DNA of 64,000 nt from Tiliqua scincoides (taxonomy: Eukaryota > Chordata > Lepidosauria > Squamata > Scincidae), in contig NC_089822.1 in the NCBI RefSeq assembly GCF_035046505.1, positions 271,455,054 to 271,519,053 on the forward strand, in the 5' to 3' direction. This document shows, piece after piece, positions 33,637 through 45,129 of this stretch. Position 1 is the stretch's first letter, and every line of letters begins with the position of its first letter. A model generated the notes under the pieces. That model made no database searches, had not been told where the DNA came from, and worked only from the letters and a program-made list of their open reading frames with translations. The translations under genes were made by a program, and so were the position numbers.

Positions 33637-36600
33637 ATGAGGGCCCTGCTGGGGGGCCTCCTGCTCCTGGGGGCCTGTTGCGGTGAGGGGCGGGCGCGGG
33701 GGCCGTCCCTGAGGGGGGAGGGGAGGCACCGAGAGGGCGAGGGAGCCTTGACCGAGGGCGCGCCCCCCCCGCGCGGGGTGCTTTCCGGCTGGCAGGGGGC
33801 GAGGTGGGGGGGGGCGCTGGAGAGCGGCCGGGAGAGGCAGGTGCGTTTCTCCAGGCTTCGCGACCTCCCCTCTGGGCGCGGGTCTCGCCCGCCCGCCCAG
33901 TCCAGGCGCGCTGCTGCAGGCGGGGAGGGGCGGCTGGCAAGGCGGGTTCCCCGGGGACAGGCGGGGGCTCAGCCCGCGCGGCGCTGCTCCTCTGCCCTCC
34001 TGCCGTCCGGGTCCGGGTCCGGGTCCGGGTCGCGCGCCTGCCCTGCGAGGGTGGCGGAGACCCGGTGACGCTGCAGGGGCGGGCGAGGCTCGGCGAGAGG
34101 TGGGGGGGCTTCCTGGCCAAGGCGGGGGCCTCGGTGCACTCTGGGCTCAGGAGGCCCCCACGCGGAGGGTGCCGGCCAGCCCTCCTCGCGGAAGCCTCTG
34201 CGTCGCCAGCCCGCAGGCTCCAGGCGGGGATTGCCCCCGCTGGGGACAGGCACCTCGGGGAAGAGCTCCTTCCTCCTCCTGCCCTCGAGCGCCCCTGTGT
34301 CGAATGCGGCCCGAACAAGGAACGGCGGGGGGGGCAGGACTGGTGGCTGAGAGGCCTGCCTGAGCTGCAGGGGGCAGCACTCGCCTTGAGGGCGGACCAG
34401 CCACTGTTGTGGACTCTGGGGGCTGGGGGGTTGTGGGGCAGGTTCGAGGCCCCCTGCAGCTTCAGGCTCGGCAATTCTGCCCCCACAGCCTCCAGGGCAG
34501 CGCACTCCCTCCGCTACTTCTACACCTCCATCTGGGAGCCCGACCAGGGCCTGCCCCACTTCATTGGCGTGGGGTACGTGGACGACCAGCTGGGCGGCTA
34601 CTATGACAGCCACCGCAGGCAGGCGGTGCCACGAGCCCCCTGGATGCGGAGGGTGGAGAAGGACGACCCCCATTTCTGGGTCTGGAACACCCAGAAGGCC
34701 TTGAACCACGAGCTGCGCTTCCGGGAGGACCTGCTGGACTTGTGGCAGCAGAACAACCGGACTCGGGGTAAGAACAAGTGGGGGGGGGAGCAGGGACTCC
34801 TGCCACTCCCTCCCCGCTTCTGGGGAGAGGAGAGAGTCCCTGGTGAGAAGCTCCTTGGTTCCAGGGGACATCCGCTAAAATTGAGTGTTGGGAGAGTTAG
34901 AACAGACAAGAGAAAATATTTCTTTACTCAGCGTGCGGTCGGTCTGTGGAACTCCTTGCCACAGGATGTGGTGATGGCATCTAGCCTGGACGCCTTTAAA
35001 AGGGGATTGGACAAATTTCTGGAGGAAAAATCCATTACGTGGTACAAGCCATGATGTGTATGCGCAACCTCCTGATTTTAGAAATGGGCTATGTCAGAAT
35101 GCCAGATGCAAGGGAGGGCACCAGGATGAGGTCTCTTGTTTTCTGGTGTGCTCCCTGGGGCATTTGGTGGGCCGCTGTGAGATACAGGAAGCTGGACTAG
35201 ATGGGCCTGTGGCCTGGTCCAGTGGGGCTGTTCTTATGTTCTTAACTACAATTCCCAGGAAGCCTTGCAGGTCTTCTTGTTATCTGGTGTGCTCCCTGGG
35301 GCATTTGGTGGGCCGCTGTGAGATCCGGGAAGCTGGACTAGGTGGGTCTATGGCCTGATCCAGTGGGGCTGTTCTTATGTTCTTATGTTCCCATCACCCA
35401 CACCTGGCCTCACTTCGCTTCAGACGCGGGAGTTTGGTCATCTCCCCTTTGCCCCCAGAGTCCAGATCAGGAGGGTGGCAGTGGATGGAATGAGAGCTGT
35501 CCTCAGAAGTTTGCTCCCTGGACCCTGGTTAGGGAGCATGTCATCTATTCTCCTTCTGAGGTCAGGGAGACCTGCCCCAGAGGGACACCTAGAGGAGGAG
35601 TGTGCAGAGGGGGGCCCCAGGTGCTGCACTTGCATTTGGACCCACCTGTGGAAAAAGAGTCTCCTCTGCCTGCACACAAGCAAACTAGGGACTCTAATTG
35701 GGGGGGGGGCTGATAGCCCACTCCTAAGTAGGTCAAACCAAAAGTAAGTTCCATTGTGTTCAATGAGGCCTACTCCCAGGAAAGTGTGCATAAGATTGTA
35801 GCCTGAAGCTGGTTCCCGGCCACTGAGATGCTGTGAGCTCCCCGTTCTGGCCCGCTTATGGGGGGGGGGGGGAGAGGGAGACCACCCCCACTGTGGGTCC
35901 TCTGCATCCTATCCATAGCAGAGCTCTTTAGCACCAAATCCACCGGCAGTGGGGTTTAAATGGTTGCTCCGCCTTAGCACCGAACAACACAAGGTTGCAC
36001 TGAGTTCCCCCTAACAAATCCGTAGTGCCCACCCGCCTACCCCAGACGGGCTCCTGAGTAGGTTTTCTGAGAAGCCCACCCCAGTCGCTCTCTTGGAAAG
36101 CTGATGCCTGTGGACGTCTATGAGGAAAGGCCCACTTGCTGTGCAGTGGTTGGTTGGCAACCTTCAGTCTCGAAAGACTATGGTATAAGCCTACAGCACC
36201 CGGTATTCCCAGGCGGTCTCCCATCCAAGTACTAACCGGGCCTGACCCTGCTTAGCTTCCGAGATCATGGTATAAGCCTGCAGCGCCCGGTATTCCCAGG
36301 CGGTCTCCCATCCAAGTACTAACCAGGCCTGACCCTGCTTAGCTTATGAGATCAGACAAGATCGGGCATGTGCAGGGTCACAGTTGTGCAGTGCGAGTCT
36401 GAGGCTTGCTTCTGTCTGCTGGCCTCTAAATGAATTGTCCCCCACAGTGCTTTCTGCTGCCCAATGTCAGTTTGCTGGCTTTGGAGGGGTTGGTAAGGGA
36501 ATGGAGGCCCACCTGGCTGAACTCAGAGCAGTTAACTGCAGGGGTAGAAGCGGGGAGGGGCGTGACCCAGACCGCCACCTGATGCCAGGTCTGCCGCCTG

Positions 36601-39600
36601 TCCCCTGGGGCATTTGGTGGGCCGCTGTGAGATACAGGAAGCTGGACTAGATGGGCCTATGGCCTGATCCAGTGGGGCTGTTCTTATGTTCTTAACTACA
36701 ATTCCCAGGAAGCCTTGCAGGTCTCTTGTTATCAGGTGTGCTCCCTGGGGCATTTGGTGGGCCGCTGTGAGATACAGGAAGCTGGACTAGATGGGCCTAT
36801 GGCCTGATCCAGTGGGGCTGTTCTTATGTTCTTAAACTACAATTCCCAGGAGGCCTTGCAGGTCTCTTGCTATCTGGTGTGCTCCCTGGGGCATTTGGGG
36901 GGCTGCTGTGAGATACAGGAAGCTGGACTAGATGGGCCTATGGCCTGATCTAGCGGGGCTGTTCTTATGTTCTTAACTACAATTCCCAGGAAGCCTTGCA
37001 GGTCTCTTGTTATCTGGTGTGCTCCCTGGGGCATTTGGTGGGCCACTGTGAGATACAGGAAGCTGGACTAGATGGGCCTATGGCCTGATCCAGTGGGGCT
37101 GTTCTTATGTTCTTATGCCTCTGTGCTACAAGAATATAAAACCAAGGTCCTTACTGTGCTGCTTGCAGGCTGCCGTGAAACCTGAAAGTGCGGGACTTCT
37201 GGTTGCGTTCCCAGGGACAGCACAAATGTCCTGCACACTTGCGGGTTTCACAGCAGCGCACAAGGAGCACAACAAGGGGTGAACTGCCTCTCGCTCTAGC
37301 TGGAGGAAGTAGATGATGGCAGCTGGAGGGAGAGACGGCGGCAGACTTGGAGTGACAGGCACATCAAATCGGCCACCCCCTTGGACTCTTCTCAGTCTGC
37401 CGCAGATGAAGTAACCCTCATCTGATGGTTTGGTGGATAGAAGGACTCGCGAGCATTTTGACCCGACTGGGGCTCTGGTGCCCCTGCCCCAGATCTCTCC
37501 CTGGCTCTCTCTTTCAGGGACTTACACTCTCCAGCGAATGTATGGCTGCGCCCTGAGGGAGGGAGAGCAGAAGGCTGGCTTTGAGCAGTACGGCTACAAT
37601 GGCAGGGACTTCATCAGCTTCGACAAGGACACCCTGACCTGGACGGCAGCCGCAGCCGCAGCCCAAGTGACCAAGAGGCGGCTGGACGCTGAGCTGGTCC
37701 GCTCCCGGAGCTTGAAGGCCTACCTGGAGGAGGAGTGCCTGGAGTGGCTGCGGAAGTTCCTGGAGTACGGGGCTGGAGCTCTGCTGAGGAAGGGTGAGGA
37801 TGGCAGTGGGCAGCGGGGAGGGAGGGCACTCACAGCCTCACCCGCTTTTTGCCTGGCCACTCAGCTGCACCTGTTTTCCTGCTGGGAAGCAAAAGATCCA
37901 TCCCGTCAGTTGTTGGGGGAGGTCCATGTTGCCGTTTTTTGCAGAGCCCCCGGTGGTGAAAGTGACACGCACCGCGGCTGAAGGTGGCTTGGAGACCCTC
38001 CTCTGCCGGGCCCACGGCTTCTACCCCAAGGAGATTGACGCCACCTGGAGGAAGGAGGGGGATGTCTGGGAGGAGGGCACGTTCCGTGGGCTGGTCAGCC
38101 CCAACGCAGATGGCACTTACTACACCTGGCTCAGCGTCACAATTGACCCCAAGGACAGAGGTCGCTACCGGTGCCATGTAGAGCACGATGGGCTGCTGCA
38201 GCCCTTGGACCTGATTGTGGAGGAAGAGTCTGGTGAGAGGCCAAACGGAGGGTGATGGCAGATTTGGTTCTCAGCCTGCCTTGCTGAGCTCTGGAGGCAG
38301 GACATTCATTCCCTGGACAGGACTTTCCACAATGGTGGGGGTAGTTGTGTACAAGCTCCTGGTTTTAGAGGCAGGCTGCCCAGATGCAGGGGAGGGCACC
38401 AGGACTCAGGTTGTGCCTGTTGTCTTGTGTGCTCCCTGAAGCATTTGGTGGGCTGTGTGATACAGGAAGTGGTGTGTGTCTCACTGTGTGATACAGGAAG
38501 CTGGACTGATCCAGCAGGGCTCTTATGTCTTATGGCCACTCCAGAGGAGGCTCTGAATTCTTACTGGTTTCGCATCTGGAGCCCATTCTAGTTGTGGAGT
38601 CTCTTAGTTGGGAAGAACCACGCACACTTCCAGGCATGCATACTTCCCCCAGATTTCAGCTTACAAAGCTCTGCAGTGGGCTTCCAAACTGGGGTGCCCC
38701 TTTGCTACATCCTCCAGTTTAGCCTGGCCTAGCTTTGTCTGCCCCCAGCTTTCATTCCTCTACACACTCACAGCATCATGGGAAGAATCCTGTGTGAGTC
38801 TCACTCACCCCTGCGCCCCTTTTCTCACTTAACCACAGGGTCCAGCGTGGGGCCCATCGCAGGAGCTGTCTTGGGGGCCGTGGCTGCCGTTGTCCTGCTG
38901 ATGACTGGGCTCATCCTGTATATCAGTAAGTGAACTGCAGATGCATTTGAAGGTTTGTCTCGGGAGGGAAGGCTGGGGAGTGAAACTTCAGTCTGTTACA
39001 GACGGTAACTGAGAGTGTGCGAAGGACTTCCTGGTAGTTGCATCTCTTCTGTACCTTTTCCATTTCCACTATGTCCTTTTTGAGATATGACCCAAACGGG
39101 ATGCAGTACTCCAGGTGTGGCCTTACCATAGATTTGTACAACGGCATTATAATACTAGCCGTTTTGTTCTCAATACCCTTCCTAATGATCCCAAGCATAG
39201 AATTGGCCTTCTTCACTGCCGCCGCACATTGGGTCGACACTTTCATCGACCTGTCCACCACCACCCCAAGATCTCTCTCCTGATCTGTCACAGACAGCTC
39301 AGAACCCATCAGCCTAGATGAGAAGTTTTGATTTTGAATAAAATGGTACTTAATAATCATCTAAACCACAGTAGCATCTGCAAAGTGATCAGATGTGACA
39401 ACACATTGAATTACCTGTGAACCAGGCAAGGAAAGAGTGAAAATGGAATTATTAAAGAAAAAAGAATTAAACAAAATGGGGGCGGGAGGGGTTAGACTTA
39501 TTGATCTTTAATTTATCAATGAGGTCTGAAACATCTTCTCTTTCAACCTCTATCTGACTTAACTCCTCGGTCAGGAGGGGCCGTTCGGGCAGCAGTATCT

Positions 39601-41866
39601 GCCCGAGGTCTTCTGCCGCGAAGACAGATGCAAAGAACTCATTTAATTTCTCTGCCATCTCTAAGTCTCCTTTTATCTCCCCTTCCCCTCCCTCACCATC
39701 CAGAGGGCCAACCGCTTCTCTGGCGGGTTTCCTGCTTCTAACATATTTGAAGAAGCTTTTATTATTCCCCTTAATGCTGCTGGCCTTGTGTTCCTCATAG
39801 TCTCGCTTGGCCTCCCGTATCACCTTCTTACATTTCTTTTGCCACAGTTTATGTTCCTTTTTATTCTCCTCATTAGGGCAAAACTTCCATTTACGGAAGG
39901 AAGCTTCCTTGCCCTTCACAGCCTCTCTAACTTGGCTAGTTAGCCATGCGGGCACTCTCCTGGATTTAGTGGAGCCCTTCTTTCTTTGTGGTATACACCT
40001 CTGCTGGGCCTCTGTTACTGTTTTAAGCAGCCTCCATGCACTCTGGAGAGACTGAACTCTTTTTACCCTCCCTTTCAACCTCCTTCTAACCAGCCTCCTC
40101 ATTTGGGGGAAGTCCGCCCGTCGGAAGTCAAGGGTTTTTGTTAGATATTTGCCTGGTATTCTTCCCCCAACGTGCACATTGAAATGGATCGCAGCATGAT
40201 CACTGTTCCCCAACCGCTCCATAACATTGATATCTCTAACCAGGTCCTGAGTACCGCACAATATTAAATCCAGAGTCGCCTGTCCTCTCCTTTTCGTGAC
40301 CAGAACACAAATTGACCCTGTCAATATGAGGATAACTGAAGTCCCCCATGATTACAACCCTGTCCCTCCTTGTCACCTCCCTGATCTGTTTCCTCATTTC
40401 AAGGTCCCTGTCCGGTTTTTGGTCTGGAGGATGATAGCACGCCCCCAGTATTACATCGCTCCTCAGGCCTGGTAATTTAACCCACAGAGATTCTACGGTG
40501 GAGTCGGACCCACCTTCAATCTCTACTTTGCTGGATTCTATCCCTTCCTTAACGTAAACAGTGCAATTACAAGGTGCCCCCAATCCCTTCCTCTGGCCCC
40601 TCCCACAAATGGTATTTTGGACACATATCACAGAGCTGGAAGTCCAGACCTGAGCCATCATTTTATATCCAGCAGGCCTTCCTTGCTGCAAGAGCAGCTG
40701 AGTGGGGGGTTTGTGGCTCCTTGTTTCCTTGATGCTGTAGGAAGAGACTGAAGGAGCACCAGTTTGGGGGGAGGGGAGGTTTAGAACTCACGAGCACCAG
40801 TGCTGCTAAGCTGCATGGCTCTGGTGTGAGAATCGGACCCCTGCTGTGCAGCTTCCTGTGGAACCCAGTGGTGGTGATGATGACATCATTGCTGAGCGCT
40901 CTGGAGCTCCCCAAGTGCAGCAAAGGTCAGGATCCACACAGTCCCTGTAATTATTGCAGGGAACGCTGGTCTAGTGCCCTCCTAAGGCCAGGGAAAAGTG
41001 GTATTGGATGGTCTCTGGGGTCCCTCCCATGCCTGACTCTGTTTGGGATTATGTCTTTGCAGAAAGGCGGCTGAGAAGTGGCTATGGAAAAGCCTCTGGT
41101 GAGTGGCCCTTGTCCTTCCTCTCATTGCAATGCTGCTGCAGCTCAGGACTGGCCCCTGGGGTGGGGGAAGGCGCTTTGCCCAGGACGAAGGCAGAAGAAG
41201 ATTCAGGCATTGGTCAGTAGTAGAGCCCCCCTTGCTTCACTAGCAGAAGGCCACAGGTTTGGCTGTCAGGGTCGTCAGTACCCACCTAGATAGATCCCTG
41301 GTCTGGCCCTGGTCACGGCACCTGTCTGTGTCCCTTGGCACTCCAGAAACCGCACAGAGCGGGGGGGGGGGCTGCAGCTGGAGGTGCAGGAGATGGGAGA
41401 CTTGGGACTTTGTCCCTTCTGCAGTTGGGATCCTGACTGTAGCCCCTCACACTAAGGGCCCAATCCTATCCAATTTTCCAGCACCGGTGCAGCCGCAATG
41501 CAGCCCCAAGGTAAGGGAACAAAGGGAGCCCTCTGTGACTGCTGCCCCACCGCAAGATGCAGTGCATGCCCCATTGGCACAGTTGCTCCAGCGTTGGAGA
41601 ATTGGTTAGGATTGGGCCCTTAGTTGACAGCCGCAGCCCTGATGCTGATGCTGAGGTTCTGCTGCATCTTTAGTCCTTGATGGCCTGAAGTAAATAATGG
41701 GACTTGAACTGACAGGGAAGGGCAGAGAAGAGGGAGAAACACTGCTGGGGAGGCCAAAGTGGGCCCTCTGCATTCCTCGCAGTTCGATCAGTGCTGACTC
41801 ACGTTCTCTTCTCCCTCCCCCCTCTATGTGTAGCAAGCGACCTGGGGTCTGAGAGCTCTCTGAGAG
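33637..41866 (+). CDS. MHC class I heavy chain, seven exons read, last exon not identified
   Basis: This is a membrane glycoprotein that pairs with beta2-microglobulin. Exons: 33637-33682 (leader), 34489-34767 (alpha1: HSLRYFYTSIWEP, GVGYVDDQL), 37518-37793 (alpha2: MYGCALREGEQ, GRDFISFDKDTLTWTA, AYLEEECLEWLRKF), 37945-38232 (alpha3: LLCRAHGFYPKEIDATW, RYRCHVEHDGL), 38839-38925 (membrane), 41063-41098 (KRRLRSGYGKAS) and 41834-41866 (SDLGSESSLR). All are phase 1 with AG/GT borders and no stop. The alpha2 and alpha3 cysteine pairs and an NRT sequon at the usual position 86 are present. Groove anchors differ from classical class I by my alignment: 59 Phe, 84 Gln, 146 Arg, 147 Leu, 171 Phe; Tyr7, Thr143, Tyr159 and Trp167 are kept. 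That suggests a non-classical or divergent molecule (inference). Introns 2, 4 and 5 are full of CR1. Candidate last exons near 42395 or 44202 are unproven. Confidence 0.92.
34009..34030 (+). repeat. GGGTCC hexamer repeat, G-quadruplex-capable
   Basis: Four runs of GGG spaced by TCC lie in class I intron 1, inside the CpG-rich zone about 370 bp after the start codon. The pattern G3N3G3N3G3N3G3 fits the standard intramolecular quadruplex rule on the coding strand. Confidence 0.7.
34857..35395 (+). mobile_element. CR1 3' end with duplicated tail in class I intron 2
   Basis: This is plus-strand CR1 from RGHPLKLSVGRVRTDKRKYF to SITWYKP (stop near 35052), then the 3' UTR. Tail units end near 35245 and 35390, joined by the ACTACAATTCCCAG linker. 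It begins only about 90 bp after the alpha1 exon donor, which creates a long fused open frame that is not a real protein. Confidence 0.92.
36154..36378 (-). mobile_element. 5S rRNA-derived SINE, dimeric, in class I intron 2
   Basis: Read on the minus strand: a 5S rRNA-like head (CCGATCTTGTCTGATCTC, AAGCTAAGCAGGGTCAGG, TTAGTACTTGGATGGGAG), a second 5S unit starting at TTATACCATGATCTCGG, then the tail AGTCTTTCGAGACTGAAGG. The 5S internal promoter region (box A to box C) is present in both units. The tail matches the 3' end of the zinc-knuckle LINE, its likely mobiliser. Confidence 0.9.
36600..37121 (+). repeat. tandem array of CR1 3' tails, unit about 140 bp
   Basis: Four consecutive tail ends (GGGGCTGTTCTTATGTTCTT at about 36675, 36815, 36955 and 37100) are joined by three copies of the linker ACTACAATTCCCAGGA (starting about 36695, 36836 and 36976). 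Each unit runs from the linker through GTCTCTTGTTATCTGGTGTG and GGACTAGATGGGCC to the tail. There is no CR1 coding sequence. It lies in class I intron 2, about 400 bp before the alpha2 exon. Confidence 0.9.
38335..38535 (+). mobile_element. degenerate CR1 3' tail in class I intron 4
   Basis: This is CR1 3' UTR only: GGAGGGCACCAGGA, GTGTGCTCCCTGAAGCATTT, GATACAGGAAGCTGGACTGA. A short duplication of the GTGTGATACAGGAAG part is seen around 38455-38500. Confidence 0.75.
39035..40560 (-). mobile_element. CR1 LINE, two collinear pieces, class I intron 5
   Basis: Piece one (39035-39330) encodes GSELSVTDQERDLGVVVDRS to RPHLEYC. Piece two (39497-40560) encodes the endonuclease end and RT start (SSKVEIEGGSDSTVESLWVK, MGDFSYPHID, LGNSDHAAI, LIDKLKINKS). 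The middle of the RT is missing and about 160 bp of unrelated sequence lies between, so this is either one copy with a large deletion or two insertions. It accounts for most of the 2.1-kb intron between the membrane and first cytoplasmic exons. Confidence 0.87.
41452..41623. mobile_element. MITE with 17-bp inverted ends in class I intron 6
   Basis: CTAAGGGCCCAATCCTA at the left is inverted at the right as TAGGATTGGGCCCTTAG, nearly perfect. About 170 bp, non-coding. The ends belong to the same AATCCTA group as the elements at 25340, 45979 and 19155. Confidence 0.7.
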
Positions 41867-41869
41867 GTG

Positions 41870-44284
41870 AGTGTCTGGGGGGCCTGCGGGTGGGGGGGAC
41901 AGTGAAAGGCTTCCACTGACCTGTGGGCTGAACTTCAGGACTTGCATCATTGAGGTCTTTCTCACTCCGCCCTGCCAGTGTCACACCTCTTTTGTCTCAT
42001 CTGAGTGTGGAGAATCTTCCTCAATCAGTTGGTGTGTGTGTGTGTGTGTGGGGGTGTTATTTCTTAGCTTCTGACAGAAGGCAGGCCACTGTGGAGTGGG
42101 TTTCATCAAATCAGGAGCGATTTGTCCTGCACATCAGATTGGCTAGTGAGGGTGTAGGGTTTTCCACCTTACTGTGGGCTTTACATGGCTTGGCTCGCTT
42201 GCTTGAGTCGCCGTCAGGAGCACCTGTCCATTATGTCTCTTCTTGGGCTTGGGTTAATGGATGGCTGTGCAATCCTATCACAGGGCAGGGGGGTGGATTA
42301 GATGGCCTTTTGATGTGCTTTCAGTCGAGTGTAATGCAACAGTATTGCCAAGATGCGCGGTTAGCTGTTGGTTGTCTTGGCTTTGGCTTCTGCAGAGTGC
42401 CAGTCCGTCGCTGAATGAGGAGAGACCAGAGGGAATCGCATTGCCACGGCTTGTCGTGCATCGCCCAACCTTCCCCAGAGCGCCTCCCAGCCTTTTTTGA
42501 TGCCTGCTTCTCTGCTGTCTGGCCTGGCAGCAGCACCCCATCTCCAGCGGCAGGGCGACTTGGTTTGGGAGGCTGGAATGTCTGGGTGGCTCCAGTTTGG
42601 GATGTTTCTGGGCCTGCTCTTTTTCCCCACTTGATTCATGTGGCTTGTCCCAAAAGGAAGCAATATATAAAGCAGCCATTTTCAACCGGTGTGCCGCAAA
42701 AGGTCTGCAGGTGTGCCACCGGAGCTTGGAGCACAGCAGCTGAAAATTGCTGGCAAAACTCTTCTGGGTTCTGCAGCTCTGTTTCGAGGGCAACGGTCTG
42801 TAGGCGCACATTGTCTGTCTCAACAAATTGCTGGCAGAAGAGGAGGGATGGACAATTTGTGACTGCAGGCAGTTGCCCTAGAAACAGCTGCAGAACCCAG
42901 AAGAGTCTCCTGGAAACTGGAAGTGACATCACAAGAGGCAAAGACCATAGAGAAGACCACAGAGGTCGGTGTGCCTTGGGAGAAAAAACATGAAAAGTCT
43001 GGAGTCTCTCTGTGACCCCCCAAACCAGCATTTTGCCTGCATTTCTCTCTGGCCAAACACCCTCTGGGCAGGCTGAGATGGTTAGTCGTGCAGCCGGACT
43101 CCAGAGAGAAGTGCCTGATAAAAACATATGTCCTGAGAGCCTCCTGGCCTGTGGCCCTTGAGAGCCTTCCCAGCGAGGAATGGGGGACACCTCTGGGACT
43201 GGAGAGAGCAGTCTGGGAACCCCCCAGTGCAGCATTATTTCCAGGGTGCTCTGACTGGTGTGTCTTTTTGGTCAAGATCCCCTGAAGCGAGGAGCAGCTC
43301 TCGGGGATTGTGCTAAGCAACCTGTTTTGTAAAGTCTTTTTTTTTTCTTAATCAGTATATATTTATTATAACGTGATTGATCCAGCCCTTCCTGCTTCTG
43401 TGGTTTTCTCCCTGCTGGCCCTTCGTGTGTGTGTAGCTTCCTGCAGTTGAGGGCTGTTTTTCCTTGCCAGTCCTGGCTATGTGACAGCAAGAGGTGGTCG
43501 TGGCCTCATATTTTTCTGCTACGGCTCCTGTTCCTTGCCTGTTCTCCTTCTCCAGTCTTCTTGGCTCCCTGGGAAGGAGAGGCAGTAGCCAAGCCTGGCC
43601 TCGGAGTGGTGCAGAACTCGCCAGGGAGAGCAAATCCTGCAGCCACTTGGTCACCTAAAGGCAGGGGAGGAAAACCTGCACCCGAGTCAGGGGCAGCTTC
43701 TCCCCACTTGCCAGGATGACCCTCCCTGAACAGGGAAGAAAAGGAAGCTGGTGCTGGTGAAGGGAGTGGGGTCAGAAGGAGAAGCACCAGCTGGTTCTTG
43801 TCCCTTCTCTTTTTCTTTTTCCAAGTATAGAAATGAGCTTAATAGGGGAGTCTCTCCCCAGACCCACCTGCTCCTCTGGCTCAGCTGGGAGGGGGGCTTG
43901 TTCTTCCTTCCTCCAGGGGGAGCAGGTGGCCCCAGCAGGAGCCCAGACCCATGGCTGCTGCCCCACAAGCTCCTCACCAGCAATAACCAACTTTACAACG
44001 GAGACAATGGGACCAGACCCTGCTGCCAGCTCCAGCCCCAGCAGCACCCTCAGGGGCTCCCCCTCCAGTACGTTTGGTCTGCCATCAGTGTGCCACTGCT
44101 CTCGGGGGGGGGGGGAGATGGACTCTGCACAACAGAAGGTTTTCACTACACGCGTGGGGAGGAGGAACAGGTGCTCTTCTCCCTCCTTTCTGTTGGGTGC
44201 AGTTCTCCCAGATGAAGATGCAGTCTTGAGCAGAAGAGTCACTATGGGTTGTACCACCCCCATGATGTATATATTGATGTCATG
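41870..44284. other. class I 3' region, no proven exon
   Basis: The last class I tail exon should lie here or beyond. Two acceptor sites could supply one: CTTCTGCAG at about 42395, giving a short ECQSVAE tail, and GGGTGCAG at about 44202 after a good pyrimidine tract. Neither is convincing. Also seen: a (GT)n tract near 42030-42050, and a possible hAT-like repeat from TTTTCAACCGGTGTGCCGC near 42678. Confidence 0.4.
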
Positions 44285-45005
44285 AGAGTCTGGTCCAACA
44301 AGAAGCTGACGGAACATACCAAGATCCAGGTCTACAGAGCTTGCGTCCTGAGTACACTTCTGTACTGCAGCGAGTCATGGACTCTCCGCTCACAACAGGA
44401 GAGGAAACTGAGCGCTTTCCACATGCGCTGCCTCCGGCGCATCCTCGGCATCACCTGGCAGGACAAAGTTCCAAACAACACAGTCCTGGAACGAGCTGGA
44501 ATCCCTAGCATGTATGCACTACTGAAACAGAGACGCCTGCGTTGGCTCGGTCATGTTGTGAGAATGGATGATGGGCGGATCCCAAAGGATCTCCTCTATG
44601 GAGAACTCGTGCAAGGAAAGCGCCCTACAGGTAGACCACAGCTGCGAAACAAGGACATCTGCAAGAGGGATCTGAAGGCCTTAGGAGTGGACCTCAACAA
44701 GTGGGAAACCCTGGCCTCTGAGCGGCCCGCTTGGGGGCAGGCTGTGCAGCATGGCCTTTCCCAGTTTGAAGAGACACTTTGCCAACAGTCTGAGGCAAAG
44801 AGGCAAAGAAGGAAGGCCCATAGCCAGGGAGACAGACCAGGGACAGACTGCACTTGCTCCCGGTGTGGAAGGGATTGTCACTCCTGGATTGGCCTTTTCA
44901 GCCACACTAGACGCTGTGCCAGAACCACCTTTCAGAGCGCGATACCAGAGTCTTTCGAGACTGAAGGTTGCCAATACCTAATACAGAATAACATACAATA
45001 ATACA
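44285..45005 (+). mobile_element. zinc-knuckle LINE 3' fragment, open frame
   Basis: This encodes VWSNKKLTEHTKIQVYRACV, LLYCSESWTLRSQQERKL, RCLRRILGITWQDKVPN, GHVVRMDDGRIPKDLLY and the CSRCGRDCHSWIG finger, in one open frame to about 44970. It ends with a loose ATACAATAATAC tail. It is 5' truncated after the RT palm. Good preservation implies recent activity of the family. Confidence 0.9.
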
Positions 45006-45129
45006 CACACTTCCTAACTGCAGTGCATCAAGAGGGTTGGTGGAATCCCTGTTAAGCTGTTTCTGACCAACATGGCATATACACAACAGGGATCAAATGT
45101 GTGTGTGTGTATGTGCACGCACACAAAGG

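Noticed and set aside
33587-34486. Long GC-rich ORFs on both strands around class I exon 1
   Set aside because: Low-complexity Pro/Ala/Arg-rich frames overlap each other in a CpG-rich island. None has splice or domain support.
34807-35054. Continuation of the class I alpha1 frame into FTQRAVGLWNSLPQDVV
   Set aside because: The donor GGGTAAGAAC at 34767 ends the alpha1 exon. The downstream part is an inserted CR1 that happens to keep a linked open frame.
36600-37121. Regular repeats resembling a CRISPR array
   Set aside because: Units of about 140 bp are nearly identical throughout with no unique spacers. They are CR1 tail copies in a vertebrate genome.
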